From NCBI GenBank assembly GCA_046726375.1, contig JBKPAJ010000021.1, forward strand, positions 1-64,000: 64,000 bases of DNA. The letters run 5' to 3'. Below are positions 18,292 to 27,130 of this stretch, piece after piece. Both the position numbers and the translations under genes were made by a program. Source of the stretch: DASPWV01 sp046726375. GTDB taxonomy: Bacteria; Acidobacteriota; Vicinamibacteria; Vicinamibacterales; UBA2999. Numbering within the stretch: position 1 is the stretch's first letter; every line of letters begins with the position of its first letter. Below the pieces are notes generated by a model that saw only the letters and a list, made by a program, of their open reading frames with translations, ran no database searches and was not told the origin of the DNA.

Positions 18292-20763
18292 TTACTCGGA
18301 ACGCAGAGCCTCGATGACGTCGAGCCGCGACGCACGCACGGCTGGCAACCATGACGCGACCACCGCCGCGGCAAACAACACGGCGGCGGATGCAGCCACG
18401 GCCAGCGGACCCGGCAGCTGCACGGACGCGAACAGTTTCGTCGCCACGCGCGACAGGACGAACCCACCGGCTGCACCGGCGCCGATTCCGATGACCGCGA
18501 TTCTCGTTCCTTGCGACAACACGTGTGTGAGTAGGGCCCGAGGCGAACAGCCCACCGCCAGCCGCATGCCGAACTCGCGTGTGCGCGCGCTAACGGAGAA
18601 CGCCAGCACGCCGGAGATGCCGACAACGGCGATTAGCAAGGCGATGCCGGCGAATCCAGAGAACACGAGCGCGTTGACTCGGTCCGGCGAGAGAAGTTCG
18701 GAGCGCACCTCCTCGAGTATGGCCGGACGCTCGACGGGTTGGTCCGCGGCGATCTCGCGGATCGTGCGCGTGATCGCTGGCACCAACGTGTGTGGATCGC
18801 CGGCCGCGCGCACGAAGAGGCGCCCGGCGAAGCCCATCTGCTGAACCGGCAGATAGGCCGTCAACGCTGTCTGACCGGATATCTTCTCATCGTCCACGTC
18901 GGCCACGACGCCCACGATGCGCCGACCGACTGGTCGGGACGCCAAATCCGGTAACAGGTGCCGGTTCAACGCGTCGCCGTTGGAGAAAAACCGCTGCGCG
19001 ACGCTTTCGCTGACAATCGCCACCAACTCGCTTTCGCGGCGATCCGCGTCGGTGAACTCGCGGCCGGCGACGAGCCGCAGGCCGAGCACCGAGAAAAAGC
19101 CAGGTGACACGACCCGGAGCCGCGCAAGCGGCGGCTCCTCGCCATCCGCGGGCGTGTACCCTTCAGCGGTGAAGCGGACATTGATGCGCGGGCCGGTCTC
19201 GCCGGCATCCCGCCAAGGGACGAAGCTGCCGGCAGCGACGGCATCGACGCCGGGAACCTGGCCGATTCGCCGTATGGACTCATCGTAGAACGTCAGCACC
19301 TTCGGATCGGCGACACCAGTCGCCGCCGCAGGGGTGTCAAAGGCGAGCACACTTCGCACGTCGAAGCCGGTGCGTTTCGCCTGCAGCGTCACGAGCGTGC
19401 TCACCAACATTGCGGCGCCGGCGAGCAGCACGAACGAAAACGCGATCTGCGTCGTCGCGAAGACGCGGAGGCGGCGGTTCGTACCGGGCGTGAGCCGGAG
19501 GCTGCTGCTGCCGAGGCCGAGACCCGCCGACGCGTGCGACGACGGCAGGCGCGGCACGAACGTGAGGAGCACGGCCGCCGCAATGGCGAGGGCGGCGCCG
19601 ACCCAGGCCACGCTCGAGTCGACCGTGACGTCCAGCGCGCGAACCGAGAATCGCGCGGCATAGCGAGCGATTAGTGTGGCGAGGGGGTCCGCGAGGTACA
19701 GGCCGGCCGCCGCGCCGGCGGCGCACAGCACCAGGCTCTCGGCCAGGAGTGTGCGCCTCAACGCGCCGTCGCTGGCGCCGAGCGCGGCACGCAGTGCCAG
19801 TTCGCCTTCGCGCCGCACGGACCGCGCCAGAATCAGATTCGCGACGTTCGAGCAGGCGATGACGAAGACGATCGCCGCCACGCTCAGAAGCACGAGCAGA
19901 ATCGTTCGGGCCGGCGCCGCGATCTGATCGCGAAGCTTCGCCACGCGGACTTGTACGTTCGCCCGCTTCGAAGACGCTTCAGGATGCTCGTTGACCATCG
20001 CGGTGTGCAGCGCACTCAACTCCGCGCGCGCGGCGTCGAACGACACGCCAGGCTTCAGACGGCCGAACAAGTCCGTCATGCGATGGGTGCGTCTGGTGAC
20101 CATCGTCGCCCCAAGATGATGTGGGCTGGTCACCATGTTCGCCATGATCTCCGTCTCGGTTGGATACGGTATCGACGGTTCGAGCACACCGACGATCGTG
20201 GCGGTCCCTACGCCGAGACGCACGTCTCTTCCGACGACGGTCGGGTCGCTGTTGAAGGCCGTCTTCCAGAACCGGTGCGTGAGCACCGCTGCGCCCGCGG
20301 CATTGGGGCCGTCGTCCTGCAGCGTCAAAAGCCGGCCGATCACGGGACGCAGACCCATCACATCGAAGAACGACCCGTTGACGACGCCGGCCTTGACCAT
20401 GCGCGGCTCACCACCGAACGCGATCAGCGCGAGGTCGACCGTCGAGAAGTCACCGAAGGCGGCGATCGTAGTCGCGCGCTGCTTGAAGTCTCCGATTTCG
20501 GGCATCGAGAACGTGTAGTTCTCGATGCCGACGCCGGGCGCGGTCTGGCGGATGTAGATCAGCCGGTCTTCGTCGCGATTGACCAGCGGACGCAGCAGGA
20601 CGCCGCGGACGACGCTGAAAATCGCCGCGTTCGCGCCGATGCCGAGACCGAGCGTGACGATGACGGTCGCCGCCAGGCCCTTGGCGCGCAACAGTGAACG
20701 GACCGCGAAACGTATGTCGCGGGCGAATTCCGTCGTGGCGCTCCAAATCGTTCGAATGAACAT
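18292..20763 (-). CDS. ADOP-type ABC permease (MacB core plus two FtsX domains)
   Basis: 823 residues, a second full-length orphan permease. The N-terminal block FARDIRFAVRSLLRAKGLAA leads to a first helix with GLGIGANAAIFSVVRGVLLR, then the MacB periplasmic core. The first FtsX unit is near 285-410 and the second near 690-815, closing with VRASRLDVIEALRSE. It lacks the long cytoplasmic prefix found in the permeases at 1-395 and 1348-4038, and no PadR gene is adjacent, so it belongs to a different subgroup and is probably controlled elsewhere. No ATPase gene is nearby. Substrate unknown. Confidence 0.9.
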   Translation of the reverse strand: MFIRTIWSATTEFARDIRFAVRSLLRAKGLAATVIVTLGLGIGANAAIFSVVRGVLLRPLVNRDEDRLIYIRQTAPGVGIENYTFSMPEIGDFKQRATTIAAFGDFSTVDLALIAFGGEPRMVKAGVVNGSFFDVMGLRPVIGRLLTLQDDGPNAAGAAVLTHRFWKTAFNSDPTVVGRDVRLGVGTATIVGVLEPSIPYPTETEIMANMVTSPHHLGATMVTRRTHRMTDLFGRLKPGVSFDAARAELSALHTAMVNEHPEASSKRANVQVRVAKLRDQIAAPARTILLVLLSVAAIVFVIACSNVANLILARSVRREGELALRAALGASDGALRRTLLAESLVLCAAGAAAGLYLADPLATLIARYAARFSVRALDVTVDSSVAWVGAALAIAAAVLLTFVPRLPSSHASAGLGLGSSSLRLTPGTNRRLRVFATTQIAFSFVLLAGAAMLVSTLVTLQAKRTGFDVRSVLAFDTPAAATGVADPKVLTFYDESIRRIGQVPGVDAVAAGSFVPWRDAGETGPRINVRFTAEGYTPADGEEPPLARLRVVSPGFFSVLGLRLVAGREFTDADRRESELVAIVSESVAQRFFSNGDALNRHLLPDLASRPVGRRIVGVVADVDDEKISGQTALTAYLPVQQMGFAGRLFVRAAGDPHTLVPAITRTIREIAADQPVERPAILEEVRSELLSPDRVNALVFSGFAGIALLIAVVGISGVLAFSVSARTREFGMRLAVGCSPRALLTHVLSQGTRIAVIGIGAGAAGGFVLSRVATKLFASVQLPGPLAVAASAAVLFAAAVVASWLPAVRASRLDVIEALRSE

Positions 20764-21637
20764 GCGGCCCCGGAGGTCAAATCTTATGCCACTCGTGGGA
20801 TGTCGTGATCGCGCAATTGTCCAACATATTTGACCGAAGTAAGCTGTCCTCCGCTCAACGTGTTCGGTCGTGGGACGCTAGCGGTCGACACTGGGCAAGA
20901 CGCAAACGCTCGCGACCATCTGCGTACGGTTCCTTTCGTTGCATGGAACGTTGTCGCACGACAGACCCGATCCAAGTGATACCCGCCGATCGATTTGCCT
21001 TTGGGATAACTTCGTAGAGCGGCCAACTCATCTCGGCGTAGAGCGACCGTCAGCGAAAAGCACGTCGAACGTGTGCGCGATCACACACGAGAGAAAGTAG
21101 TCCGCAAGTTCCCGAGTCGCACGGCTGGAAACGCGATGAAAGTATCTCGCGTTCTCGGTCTACTCCCTCAATTCACTGGAGTTGATGATCGTCGCATTGA
21201 GCCGACCTCAAGATTCGGGCCGAAAGTGGCATTGTTCGAATTTGCACCGTGCTCATGTGGTGATTCACGCTGATAGAAAGGAGTCGGGTTTAATGACACA
21301 CAACGCGACGCAAGTGTTTTCGGCCTAGTCGTGTTGCCGCAGGCCGGCCTTGACTCCAGTCTGTGCTCGGCCATAATGAGCGCCGTGCGGCGCTAATCGG
21401 CGCTGTCGCAGAGAAGGCGAGCGGGTGTCTGTCCTGCAGCAGACGGGGGCGAGCGGGTGTCCGAGAAGGACGTTATGTTGCTACCAGCCGGCGTCCACGG
21501 ACAGGCCGCTAATCCCGGCTATCGTCCTATCGTCGGGCGTTAGCCCCGAGATCGTCTACCGCTGCTTCACGCCGTAAGACGAACCCTGCGCGATTGCATG
21601 ATCGCCGCAGAAGGCTGGCGAGATTCAGGAGGCCATC
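20764..21637. other. Long intergenic region, no gene recognised
   Basis: An 870-bp divergent spacer between a permease and a haloperoxidase-like gene. No open frame has a recognisable domain. A 13-bp direct repeat with core GCGAGCGGGTGTC occurs twice about 31 bp apart (near 21418-21462). The last 12 bp before the downstream gene hold its AGGAGG ribosome-binding site. The region may be eroded coding sequence. Confidence 0.45.
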
Positions 21638-22924
21638 ATGAAGATGACAGCGAAGGTCACAGCTGTGGGGATCCTGGTAATCATCGGCTTGCACGCCACT
21701 CCGGGGCGCATCTACGCGCAAACGCCGAACGTCGTCATCCAATGGAATCAGCTCGCGCAGGTGCAATACGGGCCGGGGGCGTCAGCCATTCCACGCACGC
21801 TGGCGATTCTGCATATCGCCATGTTCGATGCCATCAACTCGATCGAGCGCGTGTACACGCCTTACCGCCTAGATGTTCACGCGTCGACGGGCGCATCGGC
21901 TGAGGCCGCCGCCGCGCAGGCCGGCCACGATGTACTGAGTACGCTCTTTCCTGCGCAGCAGACGACGTATGATGCGGCGCTCGCCGCGCAACTGAATGGC
22001 ATACCGCCCGGGCTCGCCAAGCAGGGCGTCAGGATCGGGCAACTGGCTGCCGCCGCGATTCTCGAATGGCGCGAAAACGATGGATGGCCAGCCGTGATCA
22101 CTCAAGATCCAACGTACGTCCTGCCTCCGTTTCCTGGTCTTTGGCAGCCTACGCCGCCCGCGAACAGCTTGGCGACATTTACGTTCTATCCGCGTGTGGT
22201 GCCATTCGCGCTTGTGACCAGCACCCAGTTTCTTCCCGCTCCGCCGCCAACGCTGATCAGCCCACAGTACGCCACAGACTTCAACGAGACCAAGCGGGTG
22301 GGGTCCGTGTTGTCCGAGGCGACCGGGGATCGCACGCCTGAACAGACGCTGAAGACAGAAGTATTCGGCGGTGTGAATACTGTGATCGGCTTCCAGCATG
22401 TATGGAACATCGTGGCGGGCACTCTCGCGCAAAGCCAGGGCCTCTCGCTGATCGAGACCGCGCGGTTGTTCGCGCTCCTCAACGTTGGCCTTCACGACGG
22501 TCTGCAGACGTCGTTCACGAGCAAGTTCACCTACGGACTGTGGCGGCCCGTCACCGCGATTCGGCGAGCGGCGGAAGATCTCAATCCCGACACCGACCCC
22601 GATGCAACGTGGACACCGCTGCTGGTCACGCCGCCGTATCCGTCGTACGCCGGCAACGCGTCGTGCATCGGGGCTGTGGGTGCGCGAGCGCTCCAGCTTG
22701 GATTTGGCCGGGACGACCTTCCCTTCTCGGTGACTTTCCCCCGCACCGGAGGCTTTGCTGACGTGACCTGGAGTTTCACCGGCTTTGACGACCTAGCCGT
22801 GCAGCAGGCCCGCAGCCGCGTCTATGGCGGCATCCACTTTCAATTCGATTCAAACGCCAGTCGGTCGGCGTGCCCGAAGGTCGCGGAATGGGCCTTTGCG
22901 AATTACATGGTCCCGCTCAAGTGA
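21638..22924 (+). CDS. Haloperoxidase-like PAP2-superfamily protein lacking the catalytic His
   Basis: 428 residues from an ATG with an AGGAGG site. A signal peptide ends near IYAQ (residue 28). It is clearly related to the protein at 12025-13356: WQPTPP, TPEQT, then Lys296 and Arg303 in KFTYGLWRPVTAIR, and Arg394 with His400 in RVYGGIHF, both with family spacing. Where the paralogue has His349 in YPAAHG, this protein reads PSYAGNAS, placing Ala341 at the His position. That His is the general acid/base in vanadium haloperoxidases. The protein may therefore bind an oxyanion without normal peroxidase turnover, or use another residue. No frameshift or stop is present. Confidence 0.8.
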   Translation: MKMTAKVTAVGILVIIGLHATPGRIYAQTPNVVIQWNQLAQVQYGPGASAIPRTLAILHIAMFDAINSIERVYTPYRLDVHASTGASAEAAAAQAGHDVLSTLFPAQQTTYDAALAAQLNGIPPGLAKQGVRIGQLAAAAILEWRENDGWPAVITQDPTYVLPPFPGLWQPTPPANSLATFTFYPRVVPFALVTSTQFLPAPPPTLISPQYATDFNETKRVGSVLSEATGDRTPEQTLKTEVFGGVNTVIGFQHVWNIVAGTLAQSQGLSLIETARLFALLNVGLHDGLQTSFTSKFTYGLWRPVTAIRRAAEDLNPDTDPDATWTPLLVTPPYPSYAGNASCIGAVGARALQLGFGRDDLPFSVTFPRTGGFADVTWSFTGFDDLAVQQARSRVYGGIHFQFDSNASRSACPKVAEWAFANYMVPLK

Positions 22925-22939
22925 ATTGAGGGGTTAGAT

Positions 22940-23069
22940 CGTTTTCGTCGAGCAATACGCCGCAGGCTCGCGCACGCCGCGATCGCTCAGGGCGCGAGCA
23001 CGCCGCCGTGAAAAATCTCGTCGTCGGGATGAGCCAATACGCCCGCCAGCCCAGGCGCGTGCGTGTTTT
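22940..23069 (-). pseudogene. Remnant of a PIG-L/LmbE-type deacetylase N-terminus
   Basis: Read downward from about 23069, one frame gives LAGVLAHPDDEIFHGGVLAP before a stop. The HPDDE motif and the following glycine pair are the zinc-binding start of the LmbE/PIG-L N-acetyl-sugar deacetylases. The next frame continues with LSDRGVRE, which fits the family's helix after that motif. Only about 40 codons remain, with a frameshift and no downstream domain, so it is a fragment. Confidence 0.5.
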
Positions 23070-23308
23070 CGAGGATGTCGGTAAACTACTCGGCCGATCT
23101 GCGAACGCGGATTGAGGCATCCTTCTTCGGCGGAGCGCCGGATTGTCGTGAGTGCGGCTGCGCGGTGACCGCCGGGCTGCAATCGATCGGCGAGAAGCGG
23201 TTGATCGGTCCGCTCCGCGTGTCGCACATCATCGAAGGATCGATCGCGACGGGCTCGCTCGTCGGCCGGGCGCGGCGCGGCGGCGGGCGTCTGCTGGCGG
23301 AGGTCTGA
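23070..23308 (+). pseudogene. Cys-rich C-terminal gene remnant, possibly of a radical SAM protein
   Basis: A frame of about 75 codons ends 3 bp before the radical SAM gene. It contains GAPDCRECGCAVTAGLQSIG and RVSHIIEGSIATGSLV. The CRECGC cluster followed by a helix looks like the end of an iron-sulfur or radical SAM protein. It has no convincing start or ribosome-binding site, and its front runs into the deacetylase remnant on the other strand. It could be the tail of a lost upstream gene of the same operon; the family assignment is tentative. Confidence 0.35.
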
Positions 23309-23311
23309 GGC

Positions 23312-25144
23312 ATGATGGGACCGAACCAAGGCGCAGGGCGCATGCATACGACCGACAACGCCGCGACGAGCGCCGGCGGCAAACTGATCGTGATTACGGC
23401 GCCGCTCAGCGAGGCCATCGACCACGCGGGGTACTTCATCCAGATGGCGCTGGCGTCGCTGCCGATCTGGATGGAGTGGGTGCTGGACCGCAAGTACCCG
23501 CGCTGGCGCGAAGTCGAGCATGATCCTGACGGCTCGGCCAAGACCATGCCGGCCGGCGTTCGGGCGCTCGAGGAGTCGCTTCGCCGCGCCTTCCCGCCCG
23601 ACGACATCGTCGCGTGCTATCCCGATGACCTCGATCGTTTTGTGGGACCGAGGACGCGAGTGGTCGCCATCTCGACGCACAACCCGCTCGGCGTGACGTT
23701 CGCCGCCGGCGTGTACACGTCGATGTTCGGCTCCTCGCGTCAACCGATCAACTCGCACTACGCGCGCGCGATGTTCGATCGCGTAAAGCGCAGCCCGTAC
23801 CGCGATCGATTCACGGTCATCGTCGGGGGTTCCGGTGGATGGCAGATCACGCAGACGCGCAGCCACGACGCGCTCGGCATCGACTGCGTCGTCGACGGCC
23901 GAAGCGAGTCCGAGGACGCCGTCGAGCTGTTTCGTCGCGCCGTCCGCGGCGAGCCGCTGCCGAAGGATGCGCGCGTGTCGCACCCCGTGGATCGCGGGTC
24001 GATCCTGTTCTCCGAGCGCCGGACGACGTTTGGCGTGATCGAGATGACCACCGGTTGCGGTCGCCGCTGTCACTTCTGCGCGCCGGATCTGAACCCGCAG
24101 ATCGATCTGCCGAAGGAGCGCATTCTCGCGGCGGTACGAGCGAACGTTCGGAACGGCAACCGCCAGGTCTCGCTCGCCACCGAGGACATGTTCATCTGGG
24201 GTCAGGTCCACACTCAGACGCCGTTCTTCTTTCCGAACCGCGAGGCGCTCGTCGATCTCTATCGCGAGGTCGCATGCACGCCCGGCGTGGAGCAGGTGGT
24301 GCTCAGCCACTGCACGATCGCACCCGCCGTCGTCGATCCGATTCTGATCCGTGAGCTCTCCCGTACCTTGCTCGACAAGAGCCCGATCCATCTGCCGACG
24401 CTCAGCACGCACCCGCAGAAGAAGGCGCTTGTCCCGCTGATTGGCCTCGAAACCGGATCGGTGCGGATGGCGCGGCAGGTGATGGGCGGAAAGGGCGTGC
24501 CGTTCTCGATTGAGGACTGGCCGAGCGTCGTCCTCGAAGGACTGCGCGTGCTGAACGAGTCCAACTGGTTCCCCATGATGACGCTGATGGTCGGCAATCC
24601 AGGCGAGACCGACGAGGACGTCAAAGCCACGCTCGACCTCGTCTACGAGATGGAGCGTCGCGGGCTGTTCGCATTTCTGGTGCCTTCAATCTTCACTCCG
24701 CTCCACCACACGCGCATGGCGCATCAGCGCGGCGTGACCGAGACGCGGCGGCTCTCGCGTCTCCAGTGGCAGCTCATCATGAAGTGCTGGAAGCACAACC
24801 TGCGGCCCGGGCAGCACAGCTGGTGGGCTCCGTGGGCTTGGCGAATCGGCGCAATCGCGCTCTGGGCGCTGCGGCTGCGGCGGACCAATGGCCCGCAATT
24901 CACCTGGCCCCTGTTGATGTTTACGAGCGCGCTGCCCGAGCGCGCGATCGTGCGCCTTGGCAAGCTGCATCCCGGCCACGTCGTCCGGTCGAAGTCACGC
25001 AAGGAGTTACTCGCGTCTGTTCGCCGTAACTTCTGGCAGCACTTCCGCGCCGATTGCGGCGACCTGCCGAGCGGCTGGCGCGACGCTTCGAGCGAGAAAG
25101 CGGCGCGACCGATGATCCTGCCGGCTCGCGGCGTCCACACATGA
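23312..25144 (+). CDS. Radical SAM enzyme with N-terminal cobalamin-binding-like domain
   Basis: 610 residues; GGAGG lies about 9 nt before ATG 23312, and a second in-frame ATG at 23342 is possible. Residues 24-235 form a Rossmann-like domain (VVAISTHNPLGVTF, then TVIVGGSGGW) resembling B12-binding domains. The usual DxHxxG motif is not intact: it reads STHNPLG. The radical SAM cluster motif is Cys249-x3-Cys253-x2-Cys256 in TGCGRRCHFC. Later blocks include LIGLETGS, MMTLMVGNPGETDEDV and a hydrophobic WWAPWAWRIGAIALWAL segment (about 508-524) that may contact membrane. The reaction is unknown; relatives methylate or rearrange unactivated carbons. No obvious partner gene survives upstream. Confidence 0.85.
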   Translation: MMGPNQGAGRMHTTDNAATSAGGKLIVITAPLSEAIDHAGYFIQMALASLPIWMEWVLDRKYPRWREVEHDPDGSAKTMPAGVRALEESLRRAFPPDDIVACYPDDLDRFVGPRTRVVAISTHNPLGVTFAAGVYTSMFGSSRQPINSHYARAMFDRVKRSPYRDRFTVIVGGSGGWQITQTRSHDALGIDCVVDGRSESEDAVELFRRAVRGEPLPKDARVSHPVDRGSILFSERRTTFGVIEMTTGCGRRCHFCAPDLNPQIDLPKERILAAVRANVRNGNRQVSLATEDMFIWGQVHTQTPFFFPNREALVDLYREVACTPGVEQVVLSHCTIAPAVVDPILIRELSRTLLDKSPIHLPTLSTHPQKKALVPLIGLETGSVRMARQVMGGKGVPFSIEDWPSVVLEGLRVLNESNWFPMMTLMVGNPGETDEDVKATLDLVYEMERRGLFAFLVPSIFTPLHHTRMAHQRGVTETRRLSRLQWQLIMKCWKHNLRPGQHSWWAPWAWRIGAIALWALRLRRTNGPQFTWPLLMFTSALPERAIVRLGKLHPGHVVRSKSRKELLASVRRNFWQHFRADCGDLPSGWRDASSEKAARPMILPARGVHT

Positions 25145-25410
25145 TGGGGCGTCCGCTGCGTCGCGGTGCAACGGCCGGCGCCGGGCGGTCTCGACCTGTG
25201 CCCCCGAAGAATCCCCTGCTCGTTGTCAGCGTTGAGGTTCATTGTTCGATGGCCCCTTAGAGGCACCGTCTCGGGCTTCGGTGGCGTGTGTGTGAGCACA
25301 AAACACCGGCACACCGTTCACGGGATGTGCTCCTCCCCAACCGTTGGCGATGGCCCGCAGCGCGGTTGCCGGCGCGGTGATGGCGGTTGAAGAAGTAATA
25401 GGGGGAGAGC

Positions 25411-25786
25411 CCGTGGACACACTCATTCTCGGAATCGCGATCTGGCTTTCCGCCGCCGGGGTAGCTCCGGCGCCAAGTCCGTCGTCCACGCAAACCGTCC
25501 CCACCGCCACGACACTCGCGAGGCAGTCACTCGCGCGAGCGTCCGCAATTCGGCGCCACTCGTCTTGCATCAGCGGCAACCTGCGCGCGTCTCTCGTTTT
25601 TCGAGGAGCGATCGGATCAATGCCGTTGTTGCGGGCGTGTGCGGTGGCTGGATGGCGGGCTGCGCCATCGGCTGGATCGCAACGTCCAAGCCGCAAGATG
25701 ACGTCAGTGGGTTGCGTGGCGTGATGATCGGCGCACCCGTCGGCGCGGTCGTTGGGGCAGTGGTCGCGTACCGGTTGACGAAGTGA
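25411..25786 (+). pseudogene. Possible frameshifted small glycine-zipper membrane protein
   Basis: A GTG at 25411 after GGGGGAGA begins a hydrophobic leader VDTLILGIAIWLSAAGVAPA. The second half lies in another frame and reads INAVVAGVCGGWMAGCAIGW and GVMIGAPVGAVVGAVVAYRL, two Gly/Ala-rich helices of the glycine-zipper type, ending at 25786. The two halves would give a protein of about 125 residues if one frameshift lies between 25470 and 25560. Alternatively only the shorter frame from a TTG at 25565 is made (73 residues). No family assignment. Confidence 0.35.
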
Positions 25787-25973
25787 GCCGCTGTCGTTGA
25801 GCGCCGCTCCTGAGTGGTTCGTATTGCGGCAGCGGCAGCCATCCCATGCGGCGCGGCACGTCGACGTGGACCTGCCATTCGGCGCAGCGTTGCGGACGGG
25901 CCCGGCCCGCGAGCTGCGCGAGCGTGCAGGCGGCGATTCGGTGTATCCTTCGCGCTTCACAAGGAGCATCTCG

Positions 25974-26951
25974 ATGCTGGCGTCACCTGTAGAAGACCGT
26001 TGCACGACGAACCGAATGGTCGGCCTGGTCGTCGCTGTCGCCATGTTTCTTGCCGTTCACACCGTTTCGGCCACTACCTACATGTCAGTGGAGCCGATTC
26101 CGAATCGGGACGTGGTCGGTGAGGAGAACCTCGCAAGCCTCCGCAGCATCGGCTATGGCAACCTCGAACGATGGAGCCAGCGGCTACTCTCTGAGTGTCT
26201 CGCCGTCGACAGCGTTATCGACGCGCTGTCCGCGCATGGAGCCATCACGTCGGTCACGCCGGCCAACACGCGTTTTGTTGTCGCGGCGGGAGGATTCGAG
26301 GGTGCGACCAACCCCTCCTTTGTGTTCACCGTTCAGGATACGGGCGCAGGCTCGGCGAGCGCGGCCGATGTCAACGTGCTCGGCAACGCCCTTGGTTACG
26401 TGCTGAATCAGGGCGGCACCGCGCATTTCAGCCCCGATAACGCGAAGGCCTATGCGTTTGTCCTCGACTATGCGGTCGTGACATTCCTGGGGACGCTGAC
26501 CGGCGATGAAGCCCGCGAGTTCTTCGACCATCTGGGGACGATCGACGCGGCCCTGTGGAGCGGCCTATTCGCCGGCTTCACGCAGATCGATTTCGGCAGC
26601 TCGTCGACGAACAACTCCATGCTGTTTCTTCAGCCGGCCGTCAGCAAGAAGCGCTTTATCTCCGGTCTCTCGACCGCGGCGGATGACAATCCCCGGGCAA
26701 CGTACTTCCCACTCAAGAACAACGGGGCTCCCACCACGGCAAGAGCCGGCATCGCCTTTCCCGGCAATGACTGGCTGGCGTTTCCAGACGGAGATCAGTA
26801 TCTCGCGAATATCGGAGGGACTTCTGAACTGGTGAACGAGCTGGCGGCGCTTCGGCAAAAGCACCTGGCCGCCGTCGCGAGTCTGCTGGATGCGATCGCT
26901 GACGATCGCGTTGAGAGGTACCTCGACCACCAGTTCAGCTGTCCGAACTAG
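25974..26951 (+). CDS. Secreted protein of unknown function
   Basis: 325 residues from ATG 25974, supported by AAGGAG 8 nt upstream; the frame is open earlier, but the composition there is not protein-like. A hydrophobic stretch (about 14-30, MVGLVVAVAMFLAVHTVSA) is a signal peptide ending near VSAT. The mature protein is rich in Ala, Gly and Ser with a single pair of Cys near the ends (SECLAVD and FSCPN), possibly a disulfide. Visible stretches include RFVVAAGGFEGATNPSFVFT, GGTAHFSPDNAKAYAFVLDY and IAFPGNDWLAFPDGDQYL. None matches a family I know. It is monocistronic between a decayed gene and the efflux operon. Confidence 0.8.
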   Translation: MLASPVEDRCTTNRMVGLVVAVAMFLAVHTVSATTYMSVEPIPNRDVVGEENLASLRSIGYGNLERWSQRLLSECLAVDSVIDALSAHGAITSVTPANTRFVVAAGGFEGATNPSFVFTVQDTGAGSASAADVNVLGNALGYVLNQGGTAHFSPDNAKAYAFVLDYAVVTFLGTLTGDEAREFFDHLGTIDAALWSGLFAGFTQIDFGSSSTNNSMLFLQPAVSKKRFISGLSTAADDNPRATYFPLKNNGAPTTARAGIAFPGNDWLAFPDGDQYLANIGGTSELVNELAALRQKHLAAVASLLDAIADDRVERYLDHQFSCPN

Positions 26952-27130
26952 CACTGCGTCGTAGCCTGATTTCTCTCGCGCGCTGCGTCTAGACCCGGAG
27001 CTCTCGGAAGAGTCCACCAAACCGGATCAAGCCCACGAAGGCCGTCACGAGTGATGGAGACCTTTCCAATCCGTCGCAGGCGTCGTGGTTCATCATCCGG
27101 CAGCACCGATCAGGTACGATCGGACGTGGC

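Noticed and set aside
21418..21462. Two 13-bp direct repeats (GCGAGCGGGTGTC)
   Set aside because: Only two copies with unequal flanks; too little to call a CRISPR, iteron array or attachment site.
22934..24412. Minus-strand frame of 492 codons opposite the radical SAM gene
   Set aside because: Antisense shadow without motifs; the plus strand has the CxxxCxxC motif and family blocks.
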